From contig JAAVBZ010000046.1 in the NCBI GenBank assembly GCA_014803415.1, forward strand, positions 1 to 64,000: a DNA stretch of 64,000 nucleotides. Reading direction: 5' to 3'. Numbering within the stretch: the stretch's first letter is position 1; every line of letters begins with the position of its first letter. A program made the position numbers and the translations under genes. Shown here one piece after another: positions 56,117 through 64,000 of this stretch. Under the pieces are notes generated by a model. That model did no database searches. It was given only the letters and a program-made list of their open reading frames with translations, and had not been told where the DNA came from. This stretch comes from Lachnospiraceae bacterium (GTDB lineage: Bacteria > Bacillota > Clostridia > Lachnospirales > Lachnospiraceae).

Positions 56117-56698
56117 TTATTCTGCAGGTGTTTCTTCTACAGCTGCCTCTTCCTGTGCAGGAGCTTCTTCTGCGGCAGGCGCTTCTTCTTTAGCAGGTGC
56201 TTCACATTCAGATGCACCGCCTTTTTCAGCCAGCTGGTTCATAACACGAGCAAAGTTTGCAATAGGAGACTGCATACTGCCAAGCAATCTGGACAGTAAT
56301 TCTTCTCTTGAAGGGATCTTAGCGATCTCACCGATGCCCTGCGCATCATATGCAACACCTTCAACTACGCCGCCTTTGATTTCAAGCTTATTTGCTTCCT
56401 TAGCGAACTTACAAAGTATTCTCGCAGGTGCTGTTGCATCCTCAGCAGAAATAGCTACTGCGCTGGGTCCTTCAAGATAAGGGGTAAGTGCTTCAAAATC
56501 TGTTCCCTTGAACGCAAAGTTCATCATGGTATTCTTGTAGACCTTGTAAGTAACCCCTGCTTCACGAAGCTGCTTACGAAGTCTGGTATCCTGTTCTACG
56601 GTAAGACCACGATAGTCTACAAGCACAACAGACTGGGCATCTTTAATATGAGCAGAAATTTCTTCTACGACGGGCTGTTTCAATTCAACTTTAGCCAT
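56117..56698 (-). CDS. rplJ: 50S ribosomal protein L10
   Basis: Stalk base protein of 193 residues: AKVELKQPVVEEISAHIKDAQSVVLVDYRGLTVEQ at the start (part quoted) and a C-terminal helix that binds L7/L12 dimers. Longer than most L10 (about 165-175) because of an Ala/Glu-rich tail of ~30 residues. AAGGAGG precedes the ATG. Controlled by the L10 leader upstream. Confidence 0.96.
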   Translation of the reverse strand: MAKVELKQPVVEEISAHIKDAQSVVLVDYRGLTVEQDTRLRKQLREAGVTYKVYKNTMMNFAFKGTDFEALTPYLEGPSAVAISAEDATAPARILCKFAKEANKLEIKGGVVEGVAYDAQGIGEIAKIPSREELLSRLLGSMQSPIANFARVMNQLAEKGGASECEAPAKEEAPAAEEAPAQEEAAVEETPAE

Positions 56699-56742
56699 TT
56701 TTTTACCTCCTTTTAGATTTGTGCCGAAAGGAGTTTATCACA

Positions 56743-56945
56743 AGAAAATCGCTTTGCGATTATCTTGGGAAGAATCTTCGATTCTTCCGCTCTTTGGAGG
56801 AATTTCCTATATTGCAAAAATCCTCCCGAAAACGGGAGGATGAAATTTACTTCAATAAACTCATTTCCTCGGTAGGCGATAAACTTACGCCGCAAAGCTT
56901 TGCTCTAAGCTGTGCTTTTAGGCACCTACTGTCTTCGGCATAGTC
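56743..56945 (-). promoter_or_regulatory. L10 leader and attenuator of rplJL
   Basis: On the minus strand from about 56945 comes a structured leader with the L10-leader-like blocks AGACAGTAGGTGC, CCTACCGAGGAAATGAG, then a perfect hairpin ATCCTCCCG/CGGGAGGAT (about 56819-56842) with TTTTTG: an attenuator by which L10 (with L7/L12) likely represses its own synthesis. After it are two additional hairpins, GGAAGAATC/GATTCTTCC (about 56769-56789) and AATCGC/GCGATT (about 56748-56762), before the rplJ ribosome-binding site. Confidence 0.8.
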
Positions 56946-56960
56946 ATAATGACCTTTATT

Positions 56961-56989
56961 AAAGTATCATAAAGTTATATTTGTGTCAA
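56961..56989 (-). promoter_or_regulatory. Promoter of rplJL-rpoBC
   Basis: TTGACA (56989-56984), 17-nt spacer, TACTTT (56966-56961) on the minus strand, just upstream of the L10 leader and right after the capA stop. Confidence 0.8.
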
Positions 56990-56996
56990 CATTTTT

Positions 56997-58319
56997 TTAT
57001 TCGGGCATAACAAATCCTTCTGAATCAATCGTTACACTATAGGAAATACTGTTCATGTATGAAATAATTCTTTCTTTTTCTTCCCCATTCGCAAAATCCG
57101 TCCGGCATCCTTCCTGAATAGCCGGAATAAACTGTAGGCTTTCGATGCCCTTTTCTGAAATATCCACCTGTATCAGGCAGGTATCAACAGTTTTGGAATT
57201 GAACCAGAAGTTTCCCAAACTGTAGATTACCGGTACTTTGCCAAAATATTGAATTCCCTGCAGACAATGGGGATGGTCTCCTATGATCAGATCAGCGCCG
57301 GCTTCCGCCAGTTTCGGTGCCTGATCCAGCTGTGCCCAGTCAGGTTCTGCAACATTTTCTGTTCCCCAGTGAATATATACAATCACAAAATCACTGTCTT
57401 CTTTCGCCCTGGCAACGACCTCATACAGTTTTTCAGGATTCCAGCACCTGAAAACACCTGCTGTATTTTCTGTTGCGCCTCTGGTATCAGGGTTGTCCAG
57501 ACGTTCGATCTGGGTCGCTGATACGACTGCGATCTTAATGTCTCCCGATATAAAATACACAGGAGCCATTGCTTCTTCTAAATTTCGGCCGGCTCCCACA
57601 TAAGGCATTCCTTTTTCTTCCAGTATGCTTAAGGTATCAAGCAGCCCCATCTCCCCGAAATCAAAAATATGATTATTGGCAACAGATACAATATCTACCC
57701 CCATATCATCAAGATAATTGACGGTAGATGGATCGGCACGAAAAGTAAACATCTTATCCTGCGTAGGCGTTCCCCTGTCAGTATAAGGAAATTCATTATT
57801 GATCATCATAATATCCATGTCCTGCATCTTTGAGAGAAGAGACTCCGAGATACCGTTTTCCATGCTTCCTCCCCTTCTTAGCAGATTGGCCATCACTGCA
57901 TACTCATCATCAAAAAGAATATCTCCTGCGAAACCCAGAGTAACGATTCCTTCTGTTTTATTCGGCTTTTCATAAATATGGTTCGATTCCATGTATTCTT
58001 TATCGGAAAGAATGGCTCCGTATCTGCTGCTGTCTTTTTCCGCCGGTTCTTTGGAATTCGTTTCCTGCGAAGAATCAAAAGCATTGTCATTTTTGTACCC
58101 TATGGTTTCTACAATATCTTCTCTCCAATCGCCGGAATTTATGACTGCTTTGTCAGCATGCTCCGAATAAACAAGCATAGCAGCAAGACCTATCCCCAGC
58201 ACCAGGCTCAAAGTTAAAAGGAAGGTCAATCCAGGAGAAATCCTTTTATTCCGTTTTTGCTTTTTGTTGTTTGGCATACTTGTATTTTTTTTCATATCAT
58301 TACCATACCATATTTTCAC
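56997..58319 (-). CDS. CapA-family (poly-gamma-glutamate capsule-like) metallophosphatase-fold protein
   Basis: Membrane-anchored protein of up to 440 residues: basic start, one transmembrane helix (about 30-50), Ser/Glu-rich linker, then the PGA_cap domain with FAGDILFDD, NNEFPYTD, ANNHIFDFGEMG, IYIHWGTE, IGDHPHCLQG and IYSLGNFWFN. These are the metal-binding Asp, Asn and His segments of CapA/YwtB proteins. Role in the envelope unknown. The start is uncertain (GTG 58319 or ATG 58295). Lies between rplA and rplJ, which are usually contiguous or close. Confidence 0.85.
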   Translation of the reverse strand: MKIWYGNDMKKNTSMPNNKKQKRNKRISPGLTFLLTLSLVLGIGLAAMLVYSEHADKAVINSGDWREDIVETIGYKNDNAFDSSQETNSKEPAEKDSSRYGAILSDKEYMESNHIYEKPNKTEGIVTLGFAGDILFDDEYAVMANLLRRGGSMENGISESLLSKMQDMDIMMINNEFPYTDRGTPTQDKMFTFRADPSTVNYLDDMGVDIVSVANNHIFDFGEMGLLDTLSILEEKGMPYVGAGRNLEEAMAPVYFISGDIKIAVVSATQIERLDNPDTRGATENTAGVFRCWNPEKLYEVVARAKEDSDFVIVYIHWGTENVAEPDWAQLDQAPKLAEAGADLIIGDHPHCLQGIQYFGKVPVIYSLGNFWFNSKTVDTCLIQVDISEKGIESLQFIPAIQEGCRTDFANGEEKERIISYMNSISYSVTIDSEGFVMPE

Positions 58320-58327
58320 CTAAAAAC

Positions 58328-58361
58328 AAAGCCGCCTTCACTAGTCTGTGAAAACGGCTTT
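58328..58361 (-). terminator. Terminator after rplKA
   Basis: Minus-strand AAAGCCG..TTCAC pairs with GTGAA..CGGCTTT, followed by GTTTTTAGG. It closes the ribosomal unit before the capA-like gene. Confidence 0.7.
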
Positions 58362-58386
58362 TGTATATTTATTATCCGGTTTATAA

Positions 58387-59076
58387 TCAGAATTTAGCTG
58401 TGCTGACCTTAATACCAGGTCCCATTGTGGAAGTAAGCGTAATACTTCTTAAATACTGTCCCTTTAATACTGAGGGTTTTGCTTTTACAATGGCTTCCAT
58501 AAGAGCATTGAAATTCTCCTGAAGCTTTTCTTCCGTGAAAGAAGCTTTTCCAATCGGAACGTGAATGATATTGGACTTATCAAGTCTGTACTCGATCTTA
58601 CCAGCTTTAATATCATTGATAGCCTTGGTTACATCCATAGTAACCGTTCCTGCCTTAGGGTTAGGCATCAGGCCTTTAGGTCCGAGAACCTTACCGAGAC
58701 GTCCGACAACGCCCATCATATCAGGTGTCGCAACAACTACGTCAAAATCAAGCCATCCATCATTCTGAATTCTGGGAATCAGCTCTTCTCCACCTACATA
58801 ATCAGCGCCTGCTGCTTCCGCTTCGTTAACTTTGTCACCTTTGGCAAATACCAAAACCTTAACCGTCTTACCAGTTCCATTGGGCAGTACAACTGCACCA
58901 CGGATCTGCTGTTCTGCATGACGTCCATCACAACCTGTTCTGATATGAACTTCAATAGTCTCATCAAATTTAGCTACTGCTGTTTTCTTTGCCAATGCTA
59001 CTGCATCTGCAGGCTCGTATGCTGTCATACGATCTACCTGTTTTGCAGCTTCCTTATATTTCTTTCCATGTTTCAT
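58387..59076 (-). CDS. rplA: 50S ribosomal protein L1
   Basis: L1-stalk rRNA-binding protein of 229 residues: [15 protein letters not shown], the family motif [15 protein letters not shown] and the end [16 protein letters not shown]. Normal length. 63 bp after rplK. Confidence 0.98.
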   Translation of the reverse strand: MKHGKKYKEAAKQVDRMTAYEPADAVALAKKTAVAKFDETIEVHIRTGCDGRHAEQQIRGAVVLPNGTGKTVKVLVFAKGDKVNEAEAAGADYVGGEELIPRIQNDGWLDFDVVVATPDMMGVVGRLGKVLGPKGLMPNPKAGTVTMDVTKAINDIKAGKIEYRLDKSNIIHVPIGKASFTEEKLQENFNALMEAIVKAKPSVLKGQYLRSITLTSTMGPGIKVSTAKF

Positions 59077-59139
59077 TATTAATTCCTCCTATGGTTCAAA
59101 CGACACTGTCCTAATGTCTCCCACTCTTCAAATTGATTA

Positions 59140-59565
59140 TTAGTCTTCTACTGTGATACCCATACTTCTTGCTGTACCGGCGATCATGCTCATAGCAGCT
59201 TCCAGACTGGCCGCATTCAGATCAGGCATTTTCATTTCAGCAATTTCCTGAATTTTAGCTTTGGAAATTGTTGCAACCTTGGTTTTGTTAGGTGTTCCAG
59301 AACCTGATTTAATGTTACAAGCTTTCTTAAGAAGTACTGCAGCAGGAGGAGTCTTAGTAATAAAACTGAAACTTCTATCCGCATACACTGTAATAACAAC
59401 CGGGATGATCAGATCACCCTTATCTGCTGTTCTTGCGTTGAATTGCTTGGTAAATTCAACGATATTAACACCGTGCTGTCCAAGTGCAGGACCAACCGGT
59501 GGTGCTGGTGTAGCTTTACCAGCAGGAATCTGTAACTTAATATATCCTACTACTTTCTTTGCCAT
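59140..59565 (-). CDS. rplK: 50S ribosomal protein L11
   Basis: GTPase-centre protein of 141 residues with proline-rich [20 protein letters not shown], the [10 protein letters not shown] segment and C-terminal RNA-binding domain (GTARSMGI). Normal length. Placed 160 bp after nusG. Confidence 0.98.
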   Translation of the reverse strand: MAKKVVGYIKLQIPAGKATPAPPVGPALGQHGVNIVEFTKQFNARTADKGDLIIPVVITVYADRSFSFITKTPPAAVLLKKACNIKSGSGTPNKTKVATISKAKIQEIAEMKMPDLNAASLEAAMSMIAGTARSMGITVED

Positions 59566-59726
59566 TGTGGCACCTCCTATAATAATGCAATAAATGCATT
59601 GTGGTATGGCGCATCCTTCCGATCCGTAAAGAACCGTCTCTCTGCTCCCACTGTCCGTAAAAGCTTACGGACTTTAATAAGTTCCTTTTATTTATAAAGA
59701 AGTTTCCTTCTGCATAAATAACAATC

Positions 59727-60245
59727 CTATGACATCTTTCTCACTTCTGCAAAACTGATCTCCACAGGCGTTTCCCTGCCAAACAGTTCTACATTGATCG
59801 TTGCTGTTTGTTTGCCGAAATCCATACGCTGTACTACACCTACTGTATCTTTCCATACGCCGGCCACTACTGCGATAGTATCTCCTTCCGCAAAATCCAC
59901 AGAAATATTTTCTGTTCTGATTCCCAAAGGTTTCATTTCTGCTTCCGTAAGCGGAACTGGCTTGCTTCCCGGTCCAACGAATCCTGTAACACCTCTGGTA
60001 TTACGTACCACATACCATGTATCATCATTCATGATCATATTTATAAGCACATAACCCGGGAACATTTTTTTCTGGACTGTCTTCTTTGCCCCGTTTTTGA
60101 CTTCTACAACGTCTTCCATAGGCACGCGGACCTCCAGGATTTCTTCCTCAAGGTGTCTGTTCTCGATGGTCTTCTCAATATTGGCTTTGACTTTATTTTC
60201 ATAGCCGGAATAGGTATGAACTACATACCAGTTTGCTTCTGCCAT
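59727..60245 (-). CDS. nusG: Transcription termination/antitermination factor NusG
   Basis: 172 residues: NGN domain (NWYVVHTYSGYENKVKANIE and FPGYVLINM) and a KOW domain (FAEGDTIAVVAGVWKDTVGVV, ending with VEISFAEV). Binds RNA polymerase. 15 bp after secE. Confidence 0.97.
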   Translation of the reverse strand: MAEANWYVVHTYSGYENKVKANIEKTIENRHLEEEILEVRVPMEDVVEVKNGAKKTVQKKMFPGYVLINMIMNDDTWYVVRNTRGVTGFVGPGSKPVPLTEAEMKPLGIRTENISVDFAEGDTIAVVAGVWKDTVGVVQRMDFGKQTATINVELFGRETPVEISFAEVRKMS

Positions 60246-60260
60246 ATTATCACCCTCACT

Positions 60261-60470
60261 CTACAGACTTATCAGGAAATCTATGCCATACTGCATGATA
60301 AAATCCAACACGGCAATAACCGCTCCCAGCACAACGGAAATGCAAACAACTGCTACAGACTGCTTTAAGACCGCATCCTTGTCCGGCCATATGATTTTTT
60401 TGTACTCAGCCTTCACGCCTTTAAAGAAGCTGGGTTTAGATGTCTTTTCTTTCTTAACAGAATCTGCCAT
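60261..60470 (-). CDS. secE: Preprotein translocase subunit SecE
   Basis: 69 residues, short Gram-positive type: a cytoplasmic helix with FFKGVKAEYKKIIWPDK and one transmembrane helix (about 42-62). Stabilises SecY. In the usual rpmG-secE-nusG order. Confidence 0.95.
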   Translation of the reverse strand: MADSVKKEKTSKPSFFKGVKAEYKKIIWPDKDAVLKQSVAVVCISVVLGAVIAVLDFIMQYGIDFLISL

Positions 60471-60498
60471 CCTTAACTCCTTTCAAACATCTGAACAA

Positions 60499-60648
60499 TT
60501 ACTTGGTTTCCTTGTGTAATGTGTGAGTTTTGCAGAATCTACAATATTTCTTAGTCTCCATCCTGTCGGGATGTGCCTTCTTATCTTTAGTGGTATTGTA
60601 GTTACGCTGTTTGCACTCTGTACATGCTAGTGTAATTCTAGTACGCAT
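60499..60648 (-). CDS. rpmG: 50S ribosomal protein L33
   Basis: 49-residue zinc-ribbon L33 with CTEC and CRFC (C+ type), ending [12 protein letters not shown] 60648 is preceded by GGAGG; the frame upstream to 60747 is not translated. Starts the operon; the tRNA-Trp gene often found next to secE is absent. Confidence 0.96.
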   Translation of the reverse strand: MRTRITLACTECKQRNYNTTKDKKAHPDRMETKKYCRFCKTHTLHKETK

Positions 60649-60718
60649 CTTAAATTCCTCCAATCTTCTACCGGATTTTGAGCATAAAAAAAAGACCTGA
60701 ATCTTATCTCGTTTGATA

Positions 60719-60747
60719 ACTATATCATATCCTTTTTCCTGAGTCAA
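60719..60747 (-). promoter_or_regulatory. Promoter of rpmG-secE-nusG
   Basis: TTGACT (60747-60742), 17-nt spacer, TATAGT (60724-60719) on the minus strand, about 70 bp upstream of rpmG. Confidence 0.75.
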
Positions 60748-60961
60748 CTGATTTTGAATATTTATTTTTGCAGGTTCACTTTTCTTTCAAAACATCCGAT
60801 ATATAAAGTATCAGAAATTTATCTCTGTTTCTTGTAATTATTTGTTCGTTGTGATAACATATTAATATAATAATGTAGGTATGCCCTGATTGTCAAATGG
60901 TTTTGGCAAATTGCAAGACGGATTTTGCAAGTGTATTTCATGGAAGAAAGGAGGGGCTGAT

Positions 60962-62269
60962 ATGGCTTATAATGCCGCGCTCAACACTGTCTATTATAAC
61001 TATCTCACATCATATGCGCCTAAAAGTACCAGCCGCTATGATGCTCACAAAAAGAGCGAACTGCGTAATATTTACAATTCTATTATTAAGTTAAACAAGG
61101 AATCCCCTCTGTACTTTATTGATAACCGTAAGGAAACCCAAAATTATGCAATAGGGCTTAAGGAAAATGCAAGGCAGCTCCGTAATACTATCGCTTCACT
61201 GGGCGGTCTGGACGAAAACCAAATGCTGAATAAAAAAGTAACTTATTCAAGCAACGAAGAATTAGCAGAAGCTTCCTTTATAGGATCTATTCAGGAAGAT
61301 CAAGAAATTCCTTCCTATAATATAGAAATAACCTCTCTTGCATCCGGTCAGGTCAACATTGGCAGTTTTCTTCCTTCTTCGCATACCGTCGATCTGCCGG
61401 AAGACACTTATTCCTTTGATGTTACCATTAATGACCTGGGTTATGAATTTCAGTACCATGTGCGTGAGGATGAAACCAATAAGGAAGTACAGCACCGTCT
61501 GGCAAGACTTCTTACCAATGCTGATATCGGACTGAATGTTGATGTTGTAGAGGATGGCAAAGGCAATTCTGCTCTTCGTTTGACCTCCACCGCCATGGGT
61601 CTTAAAAACGAACAGCATTCTATATTTTATGTATCCGACACCAATACCAGCAAGCAAAGAGGAAGCGTTGATTACTTTGGCATTGATTCTGTCACTGCAA
61701 AGCCCTCCAATGCCGAATACCGGGTGAACGGTGAGCGAAGGACTTCTCCCTCCAATCGTGTTACTATTGATAATATGTTTGAAGTGCAGCTAAAGAGAGT
61801 CAGTTCATTTGCCGGGGACAATACCGAAATCGGCATAAAAGCAGATGTGGATTCCCTGACAGAAAACATCAGTGATCTGCTCGATGGATATAATTCTTTT
61901 ATCAGAACCACCGCTGATTATAGCAAATCATATCCCAAGAGCAACCGTCTCGTAGGTGAAATGGGGCAAATTGCATGGCGTTATTATAGTGATTTTGAGA
62001 AAATGGGCGTGACCCGGAATGAAAACGGCTTTCTGTCTTTGGATAAGGAAATACTTCGTCAGGCAGCTCTTTCCGATGGTGGAAAAGGAAGTCTTGACAC
62101 CATTAAGGATTTTGCCAACTCAATACTCCATAAGACAGATCAGGTATCCCTAAATCCTATGCAGTATGTTGAAAAAACAATAGTTGCTTATAAAAATCCC
62201 GGTCATAATTTCATTACACCGTATGTGACCAGCGCATATACCGGAATGATGTACAATAATTATTGTTGA
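60962..62269 (+). CDS. FliD-like (flagellar hook-associated protein 2-like) protein
   Basis: A 435-residue protein that resembles FliD: coiled N-terminus with RNIYNSIIKLNKESPLYF, the central D-domain pattern (NIEITSLASGQVNIGSFLPS, YSFDVTINDLGYEFQYHV) and the C-terminal helical DLLDGYNSFIRTTADY-like stretch. FliD caps the flagellar filament. No other flagellar gene is in the window, so it may act in a different appendage or on the surface. ATG 60962 follows AAGGAGG; the frame upstream is not supported. TATAAT (60866-60871) is a likely -10. Confidence 0.7.
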   Translation: MAYNAALNTVYYNYLTSYAPKSTSRYDAHKKSELRNIYNSIIKLNKESPLYFIDNRKETQNYAIGLKENARQLRNTIASLGGLDENQMLNKKVTYSSNEELAEASFIGSIQEDQEIPSYNIEITSLASGQVNIGSFLPSSHTVDLPEDTYSFDVTINDLGYEFQYHVREDETNKEVQHRLARLLTNADIGLNVDVVEDGKGNSALRLTSTAMGLKNEQHSIFYVSDTNTSKQRGSVDYFGIDSVTAKPSNAEYRVNGERRTSPSNRVTIDNMFEVQLKRVSSFAGDNTEIGIKADVDSLTENISDLLDGYNSFIRTTADYSKSYPKSNRLVGEMGQIAWRYYSDFEKMGVTRNENGFLSLDKEILRQAALSDGGKGSLDTIKDFANSILHKTDQVSLNPMQYVEKTIVAYKNPGHNFITPYVTSAYTGMMYNNYC

Positions 62270-62287
62270 TAATTTTTATAAAAGCAA

Positions 62288-62327
62288 AAAGCTTTATGCA
62301 GAATTAAAATTAACTGCATAAAGCTTT
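62288..62327. terminator. Bidirectional terminator between converging genes
   Basis: AAAGCTTTATGCAG (62288-62301) pairs with CTGCATAAAGCTTT (62314-62327), a perfect 14-bp stem. It is T-rich on the plus side (TCTCTATTTTT) and also on the minus side (TTTTTGC). Confidence 0.9.
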
Positions 62328-62329
62328 CT

Positions 62330-63514
62330 CTATTTTTCGATCTCAGTTTCTGCTGTATCAAGCGCTGCCTCAATCACCTTGTCCATATCATAATATTTGT
62401 AAGCTCCCAGGCGGCCGCCAAAAATAACATTTGGTTCCTTCTTTGCCAGTTCCTTATATTTTACAAATAAAGTGTCATTTCTTTCGTTATTGACCGGATA
62501 ATACGGTTCTGAAGAAGTACATTCTGCAGTATCATTCTCTGAAAAGGCACATTTATCTTCAGGTCTCCATTCTACCGGATATTCTCTGGTTATGACAGTG
62601 CCTTCTCCCTTACCGAATTCAAAGTGCTTATGCTCTATAATCCTGGTAAAAGGAATCTCCCGTTCCGTATAATTGACTACGGCATTTCCCTGGAAATTGT
62701 CACAATCCGGCATAACTTCCTGTTCAAATCGGAGAGACCTGTATTCCAGGCTCCCAAGCCTGTAATCAAAGTATTCATCTATCATTCCCGTATACAGAAC
62801 TTTATCCCAGGTAACATAATCCTGTCCCTGTGCCTTCAGTTCCATCTGCTTCTTTACAAAATCTCTGTATTTTACATTCAGGGCAACTTCTGTTCCTTCA
62901 AGCAGCTTTTCTATGATCTGAGTGTACCCGCCAATAGGGATTCCCTGGTATCTGTCATTAAAATAGTTATTGTCATAGGTAAAGCGGAACGGAAGTCTCT
63001 TAATAATAAATGCCGGCAGTTCTCTGCAATCTCTTCCCCACTGCTTTTCTGTATATCCTTTGATCAGCTTTTCATAGACATCTGTTCCCGCAAGAGATAA
63101 TGCCTGCTCTTCCAGATTCTGCGGTTCGGTAATGTGAAGCTGTGCTATCTGTTCCTGGATTTTCGTCTTAGCCTCTGCCGGTGTTTTAATTCCCCAAAGT
63201 CTGGAAAATGTATTCATATTAAAAGGCAGATTATATATTTCATCTTTATAGACCGCTATGGGAGAATTCACATAATGATTAAAATCCGCAAATTCACTTA
63301 CATAATCCCATATTTTCGTATTTGATGTATGAAAAATATGTGCTCCGTATTCATGTACCTGAATTCCCCTGACATTTCGGGTATATATATTGCCTCCGAC
63401 ATGATTCCTTTTATCAATTGCATAACATTTTTTCCCATTCTTTTTCATTTCATGAGAAAAAACCGAACCATACAGTCCGGTTCCTACAATCAGGTAGTCA
63501 TAATGCTTTCTCAT
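62330..63514 (-). CDS. glf: UDP-galactopyranose mutase
   Basis: Flavoenzyme of 394 residues that converts UDP-galactopyranose to UDP-galactofuranose for cell-surface glycans. FAD motif VGTGLYGS (about 10-17), AIDKRNHVGGNIYT, VHEYGAHIFHT, the catalytic-region KGYTEKQWG, and the C-terminal GGRLGAYKYYDMD. Normal length. Probably co-transcribed after the HTH gene (10-bp gap). Confidence 0.97.
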   Translation of the reverse strand: MRKHYDYLIVGTGLYGSVFSHEMKKNGKKCYAIDKRNHVGGNIYTRNVRGIQVHEYGAHIFHTSNTKIWDYVSEFADFNHYVNSPIAVYKDEIYNLPFNMNTFSRLWGIKTPAEAKTKIQEQIAQLHITEPQNLEEQALSLAGTDVYEKLIKGYTEKQWGRDCRELPAFIIKRLPFRFTYDNNYFNDRYQGIPIGGYTQIIEKLLEGTEVALNVKYRDFVKKQMELKAQGQDYVTWDKVLYTGMIDEYFDYRLGSLEYRSLRFEQEVMPDCDNFQGNAVVNYTEREIPFTRIIEHKHFEFGKGEGTVITREYPVEWRPEDKCAFSENDTAECTSSEPYYPVNNERNDTLFVKYKELAKKEPNVIFGGRLGAYKYYDMDKVIEAALDTAETEIEK

Positions 63515-63523
63515 ATATAATTC

Positions 63524-63856
63524 CTATTCTTTATACTTATCAAGCTGGGTGTAATCTTCCATCATCTCAAGGATCTTCTTACGTCCCTTCTTATTTAACT
63601 GAACATAATACTGCATAACTCTGTTTTCTAGAATCTTCTCACCAAGAGACTCGCCTTTTTCAAGTGAAGAAAAATCAACAGGATTCAGACTCAATCTATC
63701 ACACATACGAATGACGGTACCATAAGCCATACCCTCTATTCCTCTGTCAAGCGCTGTTACAAGGGTACTATAGGGAATTCCCATCTCAATTGCGAACTGT
63801 CTAACACTTTTATACTGTTTCAAAATTTCTGCCTTTAAAATTTCTGCTTTGGTCAT
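63524..63856 (-). CDS. Small HTH protein (XRE-like)
   Basis: A 110-residue DNA-binding protein: helix-turn-helix with YKSVRQFAIEMGIPYSTLVTALDRG and VIRMCDRLSLNPVDF (residues about 15-65), then a helical tail (NKKGRKKILEMMEDYTQLDKY). The N-terminus has an in-frame duplicated KAEIL. ATG 63856 follows GGGAGG. A TATACT (about 63886-63881) may be its -10. It probably regulates itself and glf. Confidence 0.8.
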   Translation of the reverse strand: MTKAEILKAEILKQYKSVRQFAIEMGIPYSTLVTALDRGIEGMAYGTVIRMCDRLSLNPVDFSSLEKGESLGEKILENRVMQYYVQLNKKGRKKILEMMEDYTQLDKYKE

Positions 63857-63871
63857 TTCTAAACCTCCCAT

Positions 63872-64000
63872 AGATGTCTAGTATAATATTAACAGTAAGT
63901 TTCCATATCAGGAGTATAGCACATTCCCGATATTTCGTCACTTAAAAAAGTACAAATTTACGCAAAATGGGACTAAAGTACCAGAAAGTAACTATTACAA
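63872..64000. other. Upstream region of the HTH gene
   Basis: Gene-free end of the window with a likely -10 for the HTH gene. Nothing else is seen. Confidence 0.4.

Overview
The window looks like a chromosomal segment of a Lachnospiraceae-type Clostridia genome. The evidence is a Firmicutes 16S rRNA 5' end, strong AAGGAGG ribosome-binding sites, an FMN riboswitch on an ECF transporter, the rpmG-secE-nusG-rplKA / rplJL-rpoBC / rpsL-rpsG-fusA-tuf order, and several DUF families I associate with gut Lachnospiraceae. Almost everything is read from the minus strand. The genus cannot be named from sequence alone.

Layout, left to right. 0-0.7 kb: start of an rRNA operon (16S 5' end, reading leftward) preceded by two tRNA-Ser genes, with a leader made of 25-nt hairpin repeats. 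0.9-6.7 kb: a housekeeping operon built around tRNA t6A synthesis (tsaE-tsaB-rimI, small zinc protein, rnz, DUF6715-like protein, tsaD, ispD). 6.8-10.2 kb: a MacAB-like ABC efflux cassette. 10.5-13.0 kb: an FMN-riboswitch-controlled ECF (RibU-like) riboflavin transporter and an NhaC antiporter. 13.1-25.4 kb: an oligosaccharide-use region with a GH13 alpha-glucosidase plus GPH symporter, an inserted TetR/SDR cassette, a sugar ABC transporter without its own ATPase, a GH116 glycosidase, and a GntR regulator fused to a solute-binding-protein domain. 25.5-32.1 kb: a BvgS-like hybrid kinase, a GNAT, and a PadR-HAAS-membrane-SdpI operon.

32.2-43.0 kb is an AT-rich accessory zone lying directly downstream of tuf. 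It holds two large hypothetical genes, gene remnants, a two-gene unit (AlbA_2/ATPase-like protein plus PD-(D/E)XK-like protein), an IS630 element, and a TPR/RCC1-repeat membrane protein with a small membrane partner. The edge at 35.2 kb carries a fragment coding for the last residues of EF-Tu with only synonymous differences from the intact tuf gene at 43.0 kb, in the same orientation. Three tandem 11-bp repeats sit beside the intact tuf end. This looks like the scar of an element that used the 3' end of tuf as its attachment site, and is my best candidate for something undescribed.

43.0-60.7 kb: the str and rif translation/transcription operons (tuf, fusA, rpsG, rpsL, rpoC, rpoB, rplL, rplJ, a capA-like gene, rplA, rplK, nusG, secE, rpmG). 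fusA carries a duplicated copy of its own 3' end just downstream. 60.9-63.9 kb: a FliD-like protein with no other flagellar gene in view, UDP-galactopyranose mutase and a small HTH protein. No CRISPR array or complete prophage was seen.
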